A DNA stretch of 64,000 nucleotides from Alkalimonas sp. (GTDB lineage Bacteria > Pseudomonadota > Gammaproteobacteria > Enterobacterales > Alteromonadaceae), in NCBI RefSeq assembly GCF_020831925.1, contig NZ_JAFIFQ010000008.1, positions 1 through 64,000 of the forward strand, read 5' to 3'. Both the position numbers and the translations under genes were made by a program. This document shows, in pieces, positions 1 through 7,164 of this stretch (position 1 is the stretch's first letter; each line of letters begins with the position of its first letter). The notes beneath the pieces were generated by a model. It saw only the letters and a program-made list of their open reading frames with translations. It was not told where the DNA came from and did not search any database.

Positions 1-605
1 TTTTTGCCGTACAGCAAACCTGCCCGACCTGTCATGGTCGCGGTAAGATCATCCCGGATCCATGCACTAAATGTCATGGCGAAGGCCGGGTCGAGAAAAC
101 CAAGACCCTGTCGGTGAAAATTCCGGCCGGTGTCGATACCGGCGATCGCATCCGCTTAAGCGGCGAAGGCGAAGCAGGTATGCATGGCGCGCCAGCAGGC
201 GATCTCTATGTGCAGGTGCATGTCAAAGAGCACCCAATCTTTGTGCGGGATGGCAATAATCTGTACTGCGATGTGCCGATTAGTTTTGCTACGGCAGCGC
301 TCGGTGGTGAAATCGCCGTGCCGACGCTGGATGGCCGGGTGAAACTGAAAATCCCGGCAGAAACTCAGACCGAGAAGATGTTCCGTTTGCGCGGCAAAGG
401 CGTGCAGTCGGTGCGTGGTGGCGGAGTTGGCGACCTGGTGTGCAAGGTGGTGATTGAAACGCCGGTGAACCTGAGCGAACAGCAAAAAGAGCTGCTGCGC
501 CAACTCGATGCGACCATGGCCGGCGATAGCGAAGCCAAACACCGGCCAAAATCCAAAGGCTTTTTCGATGGTGTGAAAAAGTTCTTTGATGATTTGACCA
601 GCTAA
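1..605 (+). CDS. dnaJ: Chaperone protein DnaJ, C-terminal part
   Basis: Co-chaperone that delivers clients to DnaK and stimulates its ATPase. The window opens inside the gene; reading from base 3 gives 200 codons. The last two CxxCxGxG zinc repeats are visible (CPTCHGRG near base 21, CTKCHGEG near base 63), followed by the C-terminal substrate-binding barrels and the short dimerisation end. If the first visible repeat is the third of four, about 175 residues are missing upstream, consistent with a full protein near 375 residues. The J domain with HPD, the Gly/Phe linker and zinc repeats 1-2 lie outside the window. A terminator follows directly, so dnaJ ends its transcription unit. Identity is secure. 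Confidence 0.97.
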   Translation, partial: FAVQQTCPTCHGRGKIIPDPCTKCHGEGRVEKTKTLSVKIPAGVDTGDRIRLSGEGEAGMHGAPAGDLYVQVHVKEHPIFVRDGNNLYCDVPISFATAALGGEIAVPTLDGRVKLKIPAETQTEKMFRLRGKGVQSVRGGGVGDLVCKVVIETPVNLSEQQKELLRQLDATMAGDSEAKHRPKSKGFFDGVKKFFDDLTS

Positions 606-630
606 TTTACCTGGTCTGTTAAGCGGATTG

Positions 631-694
631 AAAACCGCAGCCCAAAACCGTAGCCCAAAACCGTAGCCCAAAACCGTAGCCCAAAACCGCAGCC
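631..694. repeat. 13-bp tandem repeat, five copies
   Basis: The unit aaaaccgYagccc is repeated head to tail five times at 631, 644, 657, 670 and 683; the last copy lacks one base. Copies 1 and 5 have cgcag, the middle three cgtag. The last copy supplies the 5' arm of the dnaJ terminator, so the repeat looks like local amplification of that arm. Confidence 0.9.
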
Positions 695-713
695 AAAGTG
701 CTGCGGTTTTTTT
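685..713 (+). terminator. Intrinsic terminator of dnaJ
   Basis: Perfect 8-bp stem AACCGCAG (685-692) with CTGCGGTT (701-708), an 8-nt loop, and a T run from 707 to 713. The 5' arm lies in the last copy of the 13-bp tandem repeat. Each earlier copy could also pair with the 3' arm, the middle ones with one G-U pair. Confidence 0.85.
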
Positions 714-717
714 ATCA

Positions 718-746
718 TTGGTGTTCTAGCTAGCCTCAGATACAAT
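718..746 (+). promoter_or_regulatory. Candidate sigma-70 promoter for the M48 protease gene
   Basis: -35-like TTGGTG (718-723), 17-bp spacer, -10-like TACAAT (741-746). The -10 is good and the -35 weak. It lies just downstream of the dnaJ terminator and 30 bp before the start codon, which has AGGG upstream. Confidence 0.4.
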
Positions 747-776
747 AAATAGACAGTCTTTCATAGGGATATAACC

Positions 777-1592
777 ATGCGTAAGTTTTTACTGCTCGCC
801 ATCGTGGCGGTACTCATTCTGGCGGCCTGCGCCCAGTCACCGACCGGCCGCCGGCAAATCATGTTGTTCAATGAAAACCAGCTGAGCAGCATGGGGGCTC
901 AGACCTTTGATCAAATGAAAGAAGAGCTGACCATCTCCACCGACCGTCAAACCCAACGCTACGTGCAGTGCATTGCCGATGCGCTGCTGAAAGTCACACC
1001 AGAGCAATACATGGGCAATGTCTGGGAAGTGGTCGTTTTTGCCGATGATCAGGTGAATGCTTTTGCCTTGCCAGGCGGCAAAATTGGCGTCTACACCGGT
1101 TTATTGAAAGTGGCTGAAAATCAGCACCAACTGGCCGCTGTTATGGGACATGAAATTGGCCATGTGATGGCTGGCCATGCCAACGAGCGTTTGTCACGCA
1201 GTCAGCTGGTTCACACTGGCCTGGCGCTGACCGATGCGGCGACCCGTGCTGCCAATGTACGTTTTCAGCAAGAAATGATGGCAGGGCTGGGCTTAGGCTC
1301 TCAGGTTGGGTTATTGCTGCCTTTTAGCCGCGAGCACGAGAGTGAAGCCGATATTATTGGCCTGGATTTGATGGCGCAAGCTGGCTTTAACCCGGAGCAG
1401 GCGGTGGATTTATGGCGCAATATGGCAGCCGCCAGTGGTGGCCAGCGCAGCCCTGAGCTGCTGTCCAGCCACCCGGTCCCTGAGAACCGTATCCGGGCCT
1501 TACAACAACGGATGCCGCAAGCATCGGCGACCTATCAGCAGCGCCGGGCTCAGGGTAACTTACCCAATTGTGGTAGCCCGGGACCGCTTTAA
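777..1592 (+). CDS. M48-family zinc metalloprotease lipoprotein (LoiP/YggG-like)
   Basis: Predicted periplasmic, lipid-anchored peptidase for envelope quality control. The 271-residue protein starts with a lipoprotein signal peptide ending LAAC, with the lipidated Cys at 18. The zinc site is HEIGH at 125-129 and the third ligand is Glu190 in SEAD, the M48 arrangement. The ALPGGKIGVYTGLL segment before the motif is typical of the family. Asp rather than Asp-Asp or Glu follows Cys18, so no inner-membrane retention signal stands out (residue 19 is Ala). LoiP is the closest E. coli type I recall; orthology to LoiP rather than another M48 lipoprotein is not certain. The gene is monocistronic and convergent with the antiporter gene. 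Confidence 0.88.
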   Translation: MRKFLLLAIVAVLILAACAQSPTGRRQIMLFNENQLSSMGAQTFDQMKEELTISTDRQTQRYVQCIADALLKVTPEQYMGNVWEVVVFADDQVNAFALPGGKIGVYTGLLKVAENQHQLAAVMGHEIGHVMAGHANERLSRSQLVHTGLALTDAATRAANVRFQQEMMAGLGLGSQVGLLLPFSREHESEADIIGLDLMAQAGFNPEQAVDLWRNMAAASGGQRSPELLSSHPVPENRIRALQQRMPQASATYQQRRAQGNLPNCGSPGPL

Positions 1593-1606
1593 TACGGTTG
1601 TATCCG

Positions 1607-2950
1607 TTAACTTTGTATATCCTGCCTGGTTGCTGGGACCGGTTTTAGCAGCAACCACAGCAGCGCCACCACCGCCAGCGCCATGCAGTAAAAACTGGCG
1701 CTGACTACTTGCCAGGGGCTTAAACCAAAGCTGGCTGCCAGCAGCAGCGCCTGGGCGCCATAGGGCAATAACCCTTGGCTGATGCAGGCAAAAATATCCA
1801 GCAAGCTGGCACTGCGCTTGGGTGTAATACCATGGTTTTCTGCCAGCTTGCGACTGATATCACCACTGATCACAATGGCCACCGTGTTGTTGGCGACACA
1901 AAGGTTGGTGCCAAACACCAGGCTGGCAATGCCGAGCTGACCGCTGCGCTCAGCCTGCATGTTGACTTTATCAAAGAAGGCGCTTAACCGGGAAGATAGC
2001 CAGCCCAGGCCACCTTGCTGTTTGATAAACTCACCCAAGCCGCCAATAAACATCGACAGCAGAAAAATTTCCTGCATTGAGGCAAAACCGGAAGCCATAT
2101 CCTGGCCAAGGTTCCCCAAGGGATAGTTCCCAAACAAGGCCCCTTGCAAAGCCGCCAGTACGATACCAAGCGCCAGTACCGCAAAGACGTTTAAGCCAGC
2201 TACTGCCAGCACCAAAATGGCAACATAGGGCAGTGCTGCGCTCCAGCTGAAGGCTTGGGCGGTAATCTCGGCCGGTACACTGCCAAACCAGATGTAGCCC
2301 AACAGCACAATGGCGGCAGCTGGCAAGGCCAGTTTCAGGTTTTCGCGGAATTTATCTTTCATGCGCGCGCCCTGAGTACGGGTGGACGCAATGGTGGTAT
2401 CGGAAATAATGGATAAGTTATCACCAAACATAGCCCCGCCAAGCAAGGCACCCGCCAGCAGTACCGGCGATAAACCGGTTTGTTCAGCCAGCACCACAGC
2501 AATAGGAGCCAGAGCACCTATGGTGCCCATCGACGTTCCCATTGCCAGTGCTATCAAAGCGGCAATCATAAACAGGCCAGGTACCAGTAAAGATGGTGGC
2601 ACCAGGCTCAGGCCGGCATTCACCACGGCATCGACGCCACCTGTAGCCACCGCCACACTGGAAAAAGCACCAGCCAGCAAATAAATCAAACACATGGTCA
2701 AAATGGTATTTTGTCCTGCACCACGGATCAGCGTTTCAACCGCTTGCTGCATCGAGGTGCGGTGCAGCAGCATGGCAATAATCAGTGCTGGCAATACGGC
2801 AATATGGGCCGGTAGCTGGTAAAAGGCATAATCCACCCCCAGGCTTTGGTAATAAAGACCGGCGCCTAAAAACAGCAGCACAAAACTAGCCAGCGGTAAA
2901 AAGGCGAGGGCGCCATATTGGCGTGGGGTTACCATAGTGTGTTCTGGCAT
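1607..2950 (-). CDS. NhaC-family Na+/H+ antiporter
   Basis: Inner-membrane transporter of about 447 residues with roughly 11-12 hydrophobic segments, probably exchanging protons for sodium or an organic substrate. Family features are the MGTSMGTIGALAPIAV loop and the GAMFGDNLSIISDTTIAS segment, conserved in the Na_H_antiporter (NhaC/YuiF-type) family. I start at 2950 because GGAG lies 7 nt upstream of that ATG; an in-frame ATG at 2971 would add seven residues without a ribosome site. The stop is 14 bp from the end of the protease gene, with no terminator in the gap. Substrate is inferred from family only; some members move amino acids or dicarboxylates. Confidence 0.85.
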   Translation of the reverse strand: MPEHTMVTPRQYGALAFLPLASFVLLFLGAGLYYQSLGVDYAFYQLPAHIAVLPALIIAMLLHRTSMQQAVETLIRGAGQNTILTMCLIYLLAGAFSSVAVATGGVDAVVNAGLSLVPPSLLVPGLFMIAALIALAMGTSMGTIGALAPIAVVLAEQTGLSPVLLAGALLGGAMFGDNLSIISDTTIASTRTQGARMKDKFRENLKLALPAAAIVLLGYIWFGSVPAEITAQAFSWSAALPYVAILVLAVAGLNVFAVLALGIVLAALQGALFGNYPLGNLGQDMASGFASMQEIFLLSMFIGGLGEFIKQQGGLGWLSSRLSAFFDKVNMQAERSGQLGIASLVFGTNLCVANNTVAIVISGDISRKLAENHGITPKRSASLLDIFACISQGLLPYGAQALLLAASFGLSPWQVVSASFYCMALAVVALLWLLLKPVPATRQDIQS

Positions 2951-3297
2951 GCATGATCTCCGACCAGTCATAAAAATCAGCTGAATATATAGATGTCCAG
3001 ACGTCCTGTCAATGAGTTGTAAATCTCTGTCACTATCCTTTACGGTATTTTCTTTGTGTATTCAATGCTTTTTTAGCTATTTACTGCTCTGATCAGTAAT
3101 GATTATCTGCATTTTTACCAAATTTAGGGAAATTGGGCGGGTGTCAGTAAATTTTACAGCTATAGCTCCATACTATCTGATAAGACCTCCGATATGTTGA
3201 GTAAAGCTGTTGTTTGAAAAATAGGCACGGTTTTTGCCATCAAATGTTCGAAGACGCGCTTAGCGTCTGAATAAAAACAACAAACAGGGTGGTAACA
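2951..3297. promoter_or_regulatory. Divergent regulatory region between antiporter and GDSL esterase
   Basis: This AT-rich gap of about 350 bp has no gene. It separates two divergent genes. It contains two small palindromes, GTAAA-T-TTTAC at 3148-3158 and AGCTATAGCT at 3159-3168, about 60-75 bp upstream of the sigma-54 promoter, where an enhancer-binding activator would be expected. A hairpin, AGACGC/GCGTCT with a 5-nt loop, lies at 3252-3268. Activator sites are inference. Confidence 0.5.
3224..3237 (+). promoter_or_regulatory. Sigma-54 (RpoN) promoter of the GDSL esterase
   Basis: GGCACG-N4-TTGC, i.e. GG-N10-GC with exact -24/-12 spacing, matches the RpoN core consensus. The predicted transcription start is about 3249, so the 3252-3268 hairpin would sit at the very 5' end of the message and the ATG at 3298 about 50 nt downstream. 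The flanking consensus T before GG is A here. Confidence 0.75.
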
Positions 3298-4323
3298 ATG
3301 AAAATAAAACTATTTAAGCAACAACTTGCAAGGCTTCAAACGTTTTTCGCCGTGTTGGTCTTTACTCTTTTGGCAACTCCGGCATTCGCCGCGCCAATGT
3401 TCTCTGATATGTATATCTTTGGGGATAGTTTATCCGATACGGGCAATACCCGCGCAACAGTACCATTCGGGAGCTTGGCTCCTATCGCTGCTGAAGCCGG
3501 CTACGGTCCGAATGGACGTTTTTCGAATGGCGATCTTTGGCATGAGTTTATGGCGGATGACTTGGGTCTGAGTACGTCACGCTCTACAGCCGGCGGCAAT
3601 AACTTTGCCTATGGTGGTGCTCGAATTAACAATGCGACTGGTGTATCTGCTGGTGTTCTTTGGCAGTGGGACAACTATCAAAATCGCTTAGGCGGAGCCG
3701 CTTTGGATCCGGCAGCCCTCTATGTGGTATGGGCTGGTGGCAATGACATGCGTGACTTGGTGGGGAGCTCTGCGCCACTGATGATGATTACTTCCATTAT
3801 GGGCAACTTTCAGGCCATGCTGACCGAGATGATTTTGGGTGGTGCAGCAACTTTGTTGGTGCCTAATTTACCTGATTTGGGCAGCATTCCGGAATTTAGA
3901 TCGGGCTCGAACAGTGTTTCAGGGACTGAAGTCAGCACCCTATGGAATCAGGCGTTGCAGTCGATGTTGCTGGGGTTGGCAATGCAGTATCAGGTAGATA
4001 TTTTTATGCTGGATGTATTTGGTATTTTTGACCGGATTTTAGCTGATCCTGCTTCAGAAGGCTTTGTAAATACAACGGGAGAATGTCGTTCCATCCGTAG
4101 AAATTTCTTTGGTATTGCTTCAGAAGTTAGCTGTGCTAATGCGCATACCTATGTTTTTTGGGATGAAATTCATCCAACCAGTCGTGCGCATCAGGTGCTT
4201 GGTCGAGAAGCTTATGCCTTACTGGCTTCAGGGCAAACCGTGAACTTCCAGGTATCCGCTCCGGCCACCATGTTACTGTTGGTCTCTGGTTTGATGCTGA
4301 TTCGTTTGCGTCGCCGAGGCTAA
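3298..4323 (+). CDS. SGNH/GDSL-family esterase with PEP-CTERM-like sorting tail
   Basis: Exported serine esterase/lipase of 341 residues. A signal peptide ends near ATPAFA (residues 26-31). Block I is FGDSLSDTGN with catalytic Ser44; GGND provides the oxyanion Gly/Asn, and DEIHPTSRAHQ carries the Asp-His pair. The last 24 residues read SAPAT, a hydrophobic stretch, then RLRRRG: the tripartite form of PEP-CTERM anchors, which exosortase systems cut during export of exopolysaccharide-associated proteins. ATG 3298 is preferred over GTG 3289 because AGGG sits 7 nt upstream of it. The gene stands alone behind a sigma-54 promoter, matching the reported RpoN/PrsK-PrsR control of such proteins. Substrate unknown; no exosortase lies in the window. 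Confidence 0.88.
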   Translation: MKIKLFKQQLARLQTFFAVLVFTLLATPAFAAPMFSDMYIFGDSLSDTGNTRATVPFGSLAPIAAEAGYGPNGRFSNGDLWHEFMADDLGLSTSRSTAGGNNFAYGGARINNATGVSAGVLWQWDNYQNRLGGAALDPAALYVVWAGGNDMRDLVGSSAPLMMITSIMGNFQAMLTEMILGGAATLLVPNLPDLGSIPEFRSGSNSVSGTEVSTLWNQALQSMLLGLAMQYQVDIFMLDVFGIFDRILADPASEGFVNTTGECRSIRRNFFGIASEVSCANAHTYVFWDEIHPTSRAHQVLGREAYALLASGQTVNFQVSAPATMLLLVSGLMLIRLRRRG

Positions 4324-4332
4324 ACGTAAGTC

Positions 4333-4359
4333 AAAAAAACGGGCCGCAATTGCGGCCCG
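4333..4359 (-). terminator. Terminator of the nfeD-qmcA unit, probably bidirectional
   Basis: A perfect 20-bp palindrome (arms CGGGCCGCAA and TTGCGGCCCG, 4340-4359) is followed on the minus strand by seven T (4333-4339), a strong intrinsic terminator for qmcA. On the plus strand the tail is T-poor, so it would act only weakly for the esterase. Confidence 0.82.
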
Positions 4360-4379
4360 ATAGTATTTAAATACAACCG

Positions 4380-5309
4380 TTAAAACTTTTTACCACTCAG
4401 CAATTCTTGAATGGCACCGACAGAGCCAAGCACATTGCTGGTTTCAATTGGCAGGAAGATGCGATCCCCTTCTTTGGCAATATTTGGCAAGGTTTGCAGG
4501 TATTCACGTCCCAACAAATAGCCGATAACGGTATCTGAGCTGAGCTGGCCATTGCCAGATGACAAGACTTCCTCAATGGCTTTACGCTGGCCCTGTGCGC
4601 GTAAGATCGCGGCCTCTTTTTCACCCTGCGCACTTAAAATAGCGGCTTCCCGCTCACCTTGTGCCCGGGCTATTGCGGCTTGCTTTTCACCTTCCGCTTC
4701 CGTCACTGTGGCACGGCGCTGACGCTCTGCGGTCATTTGCTTGCGCATCGCTTCTTCGACATCTACCGGTGGTGCAATATCCAGCAGCTCTACCCTTACT
4801 ACTTTGATGCCCCAGCCATTACCGGCATCATCCAGTACCAGACGCAGTCGCTCGTTGATTTCTTCACGAGACTCAAAAATAGAGTCCAGTTCCATCCGGC
4901 CAATTTCAGCCCGTAGCGAGGTTTTTGCCAGCACTTCGACTGCCTGGATGATGTTTTCAACCTCGTAGACGGCTCTGACCGGGTCCATGATCCGGAAATA
5001 CAGCACGCCATTGATGGTGACGGTCACGTTGTCTTTGGTAATCACACTTTGACCTGGAAAATCCAGTACTGCCTCACGTAAATCAATGCGCGGAGTTTCC
5101 ACGAACTTCAGGTTACGCAGCATGATGATAGGGCGTGGTTTTTCGATGAAAGGTATCGTGATCTGAATACCGGATTGCAAGGTACGATGGTAGGTACCTA
5201 AACGCTCAATCACCATGCACTCGCTGTTACGCACGATAAAGATGTTGTTGAGGATTAAAATGATGGCAAAACCCGCCACCCCGAGTAATAAAATCAACGC
5301 TAAGTCCAT
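4380..5309 (-). CDS. qmcA: SPFH/Band 7 membrane scaffold protein (QmcA-like)
   Basis: Stomatin/prohibitin-type scaffold of 309 residues that assembles into large inner-membrane rings; homologues organise membrane microdomains and modulate FtsH. One N-terminal membrane segment (about residues 3-24) is followed by the SPFH domain (about 25-200) and an Ala/Glu/Gln-rich coiled coil with repeated RAQGE-like units (about 195-240). GGAG lies 6 nt before the ATG. The gene is 26 bp behind the NfeD gene on the same strand, the usual two-gene unit. QmcA is the best E. coli counterpart by length and the short C-terminal tail. Confidence 0.92.
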   Translation of the reverse strand: MDLALILLLGVAGFAIILILNNIFIVRNSECMVIERLGTYHRTLQSGIQITIPFIEKPRPIIMLRNLKFVETPRIDLREAVLDFPGQSVITKDNVTVTINGVLYFRIMDPVRAVYEVENIIQAVEVLAKTSLRAEIGRMELDSIFESREEINERLRLVLDDAGNGWGIKVVRVELLDIAPPVDVEEAMRKQMTAERQRRATVTEAEGEKQAAIARAQGEREAAILSAQGEKEAAILRAQGQRKAIEEVLSSGNGQLSSDTVIGYLLGREYLQTLPNIAKEGDRIFLPIETSNVLGSVGAIQELLSGKKF

Positions 5310-5335
5310 TGCAAACTCCTTGTAGTGATTATGAT

Positions 5336-5767
5336 TTAATCTTTGGGTGCTACCAGCAAGGTAATGCCATCAATGCGGCATACTTTCACTTCCTGACCAG
5401 CCCGCAACCAAGTGGTGTCCTCACTGGCTGTTTCTGCTTTTACCGGATAAAAACTGCCACTCATCTTCGCTACCAGCTTATCGCCATGCAGCTCTAAAAC
5501 CACACTTTGTTTGTAGCCGGGTTCTGCCATATTGACAGCTTTGGAAGTACCCAGGCCTTTTTTACGAAGCCAGAAAGACAGCGGTAAAAACATCAGGCAG
5601 CCAAAAGCAAATACAAACAGCGACTGAGTAAAGCTTAGAGCAAATAGCCAGCTGCTGATAGCGGCAGAGAAGGCACCCATCGAAATGGCTAAAATCACGA
5701 AGGTGCCTGTCATTAGTTCCACAATGCCAAATGCAATGGCAATAATAAGCCAGACCAATGCCAACAT
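5336..5767 (-). CDS. NfeD-family membrane protein (YbbJ-like)
   Basis: Partner of the SPFH protein encoded next to it. The 143-residue protein has three closely spaced hydrophobic segments in its first ~80 residues, then a soluble C-terminal OB-fold-like domain, the short NfeD form that lacks the ClpP-like protease domain. I start at 5767 (MLALVWLI) because AAGGA lies 6-7 nt upstream; an ATG at 5788 would add seven residues and has no ribosome site. It is first in the nfeD-qmcA operon, and about 210 bp separate it from the divergent dehydrogenase gene. Confidence 0.85.
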   Translation of the reverse strand: MLALVWLIIAIAFGIVELMTGTFVILAISMGAFSAAISSWLFALSFTQSLFVFAFGCLMFLPLSFWLRKKGLGTSKAVNMAEPGYKQSVVLELHGDKLVAKMSGSFYPVKAETASEDTTWLRAGQEVKVCRIDGITLLVAPKD

Positions 5768-5978
5768 CTTGATTTCCTTATATTGCAACTTGGTTCACAC
5801 TACTATACTAAGCTTTGACGATAACCCCTACTGTCTTTTTGTAACAGGGTATAGCAAACCAGCACTTGTCTGGGCAAAACAGCAGCAGTTTGCCGCTAAA
5901 TTCAACGGTTGTGCGCTAAAAAGTGATACTGTTGCTGTTTTGATACGTAGCTGTCAGCGAACTTGTTCAGGAGTCTTT

Positions 5979-7133
5979 ATGCAAAATTTCACCTTTCATA
6001 ACCCAACTCGCATTGTGTTTGGCGAGCAACAGATTGCCGAGTTGACAGCGCTTATTCCAAGTAATGCCAGGGTATTGCTGACCTATGGCGGCGGGTCCAT
6101 CAAAAAAAATGGCGTTTACGATCAGGTTGTAGCCGCTCTGGACGGTAAGGTCTGGTTTGAATTTGCCGGCATTGAGCCGAACCCATCCTTCGATACGCTG
6201 TTAAAGGCCAGGGATCTGCTGAAGAGTGAGCAGCTGGATTTTATTCTGGCGGTAGGTGGGGGTAGTGTCATCGATGGCAGCAAGTTTATTGCCGCTGCAG
6301 CTTGTTATCAAGGCGATGCCTGGGACTTGCTTTGTGGCAAAGCCAAGGTACAGCAAGCGCTGCCTTTGGGCTGTGTGCTGACCTTACCGGCAACCGGCTC
6401 GGAAAGCAACGGCAATTCGGTGGTAACCCGCTACAGTAGCCAAGAAAAAATGGCCTTTTCCAGTCCACTGGTTTACCCGCAATTTGCCATACTGGACCCA
6501 ACCACCACTTTTAGTTTACCGCCACGTCAGGTCGCCAATGGCGTAGTCGATGCTTTTGTGCATGTGATGGAGCAATACCTGACGTACCCGGCGAACGCGC
6601 CGGTACAGGATCGTTTTGCTGAAGGCTTGCTGCAAACCCTGATTGAACAAGGGCCGCAGGCCCTGGCTCGCCCGGAAGATTACGCCGTACGTGCCAATGT
6701 AATGTGGGCAGCCACCATGGCGTTGAATGGCCTGATTGGGGTAGGTGTACCACAAGACTGGGCGACCCATATGATTGGCCATGAAATTACCGCTTTGCAT
6801 GGCCTGGACCATGCGCAAACGCTCGCCATTGTGCTGCCTGCTTTGATGCAGCAGCAACGCCAGCAAAAACGTGACAAGCTGCTGCAATATGGCAAGCGGG
6901 TCTGGCAGCTGGCCCATCAGGATGAAGAGCGGCTGATTGATGAAGCCATCAGCCACACCCGGGCTTTTTTCGAGCAAATGGGGGTGCCGACCCGATTAGC
7001 TGATTATGGCATCGATGCCAGTGCCATCGATACTATGGTGGAGCGACTGGTGCAGCATAAGATGGTGAAGCTGGGCGAGCATGGTGATATTACGCCGGAT
7101 GTGTCTCGCCTTATTTTGCAAGCCGCTTTGTAA
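5979..7133 (+). CDS. yqhD: Iron-containing NADPH-dependent alcohol/aldehyde dehydrogenase (YqhD-like)
   Basis: Cytosolic enzyme reducing a broad range of aldehydes to alcohols with NADPH, known in E. coli for aldehyde detoxification. The 384-residue length matches YqhD (387). The nucleotide site includes GGGS at about 101-104 and GGGSVIDGSKF. Metal ligands Asp191, His195, His264 and His278 all sit at the E. coli positions minus three. The start is ATG 5979 behind CAGGAG; the reading frame stays open far upstream but that part is not protein-like. The gene stands alone between divergent nfeD and a convergent giant gene. No YqhC-like regulator is adjacent, unlike in E. coli. Confidence 0.9.
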   Translation: MQNFTFHNPTRIVFGEQQIAELTALIPSNARVLLTYGGGSIKKNGVYDQVVAALDGKVWFEFAGIEPNPSFDTLLKARDLLKSEQLDFILAVGGGSVIDGSKFIAAAACYQGDAWDLLCGKAKVQQALPLGCVLTLPATGSESNGNSVVTRYSSQEKMAFSSPLVYPQFAILDPTTTFSLPPRQVANGVVDAFVHVMEQYLTYPANAPVQDRFAEGLLQTLIEQGPQALARPEDYAVRANVMWAATMALNGLIGVGVPQDWATHMIGHEITALHGLDHAQTLAIVLPALMQQQRQQKRDKLLQYGKRVWQLAHQDEERLIDEAISHTRAFFEQMGVPTRLADYGIDASAIDTMVERLVQHKMVKLGEHGDITPDVSRLILQAAL

Positions 7134-7164
7134 GTCGATCCCTGCTATGCACCTGGGCTTGCGC

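Noticed and set aside
156..671. Long minus-strand open frame over the end of dnaJ
   Set aside because: Antisense to the conserved DnaJ C-terminus; no ribosome site and composition of a shadow frame.
5685..5978. N-terminal extension of the YqhD-like protein
   Set aside because: ATG 5979 has a clear ribosome site and gives the family length; the upstream frame overlaps the nfeD start region and is not protein-like.
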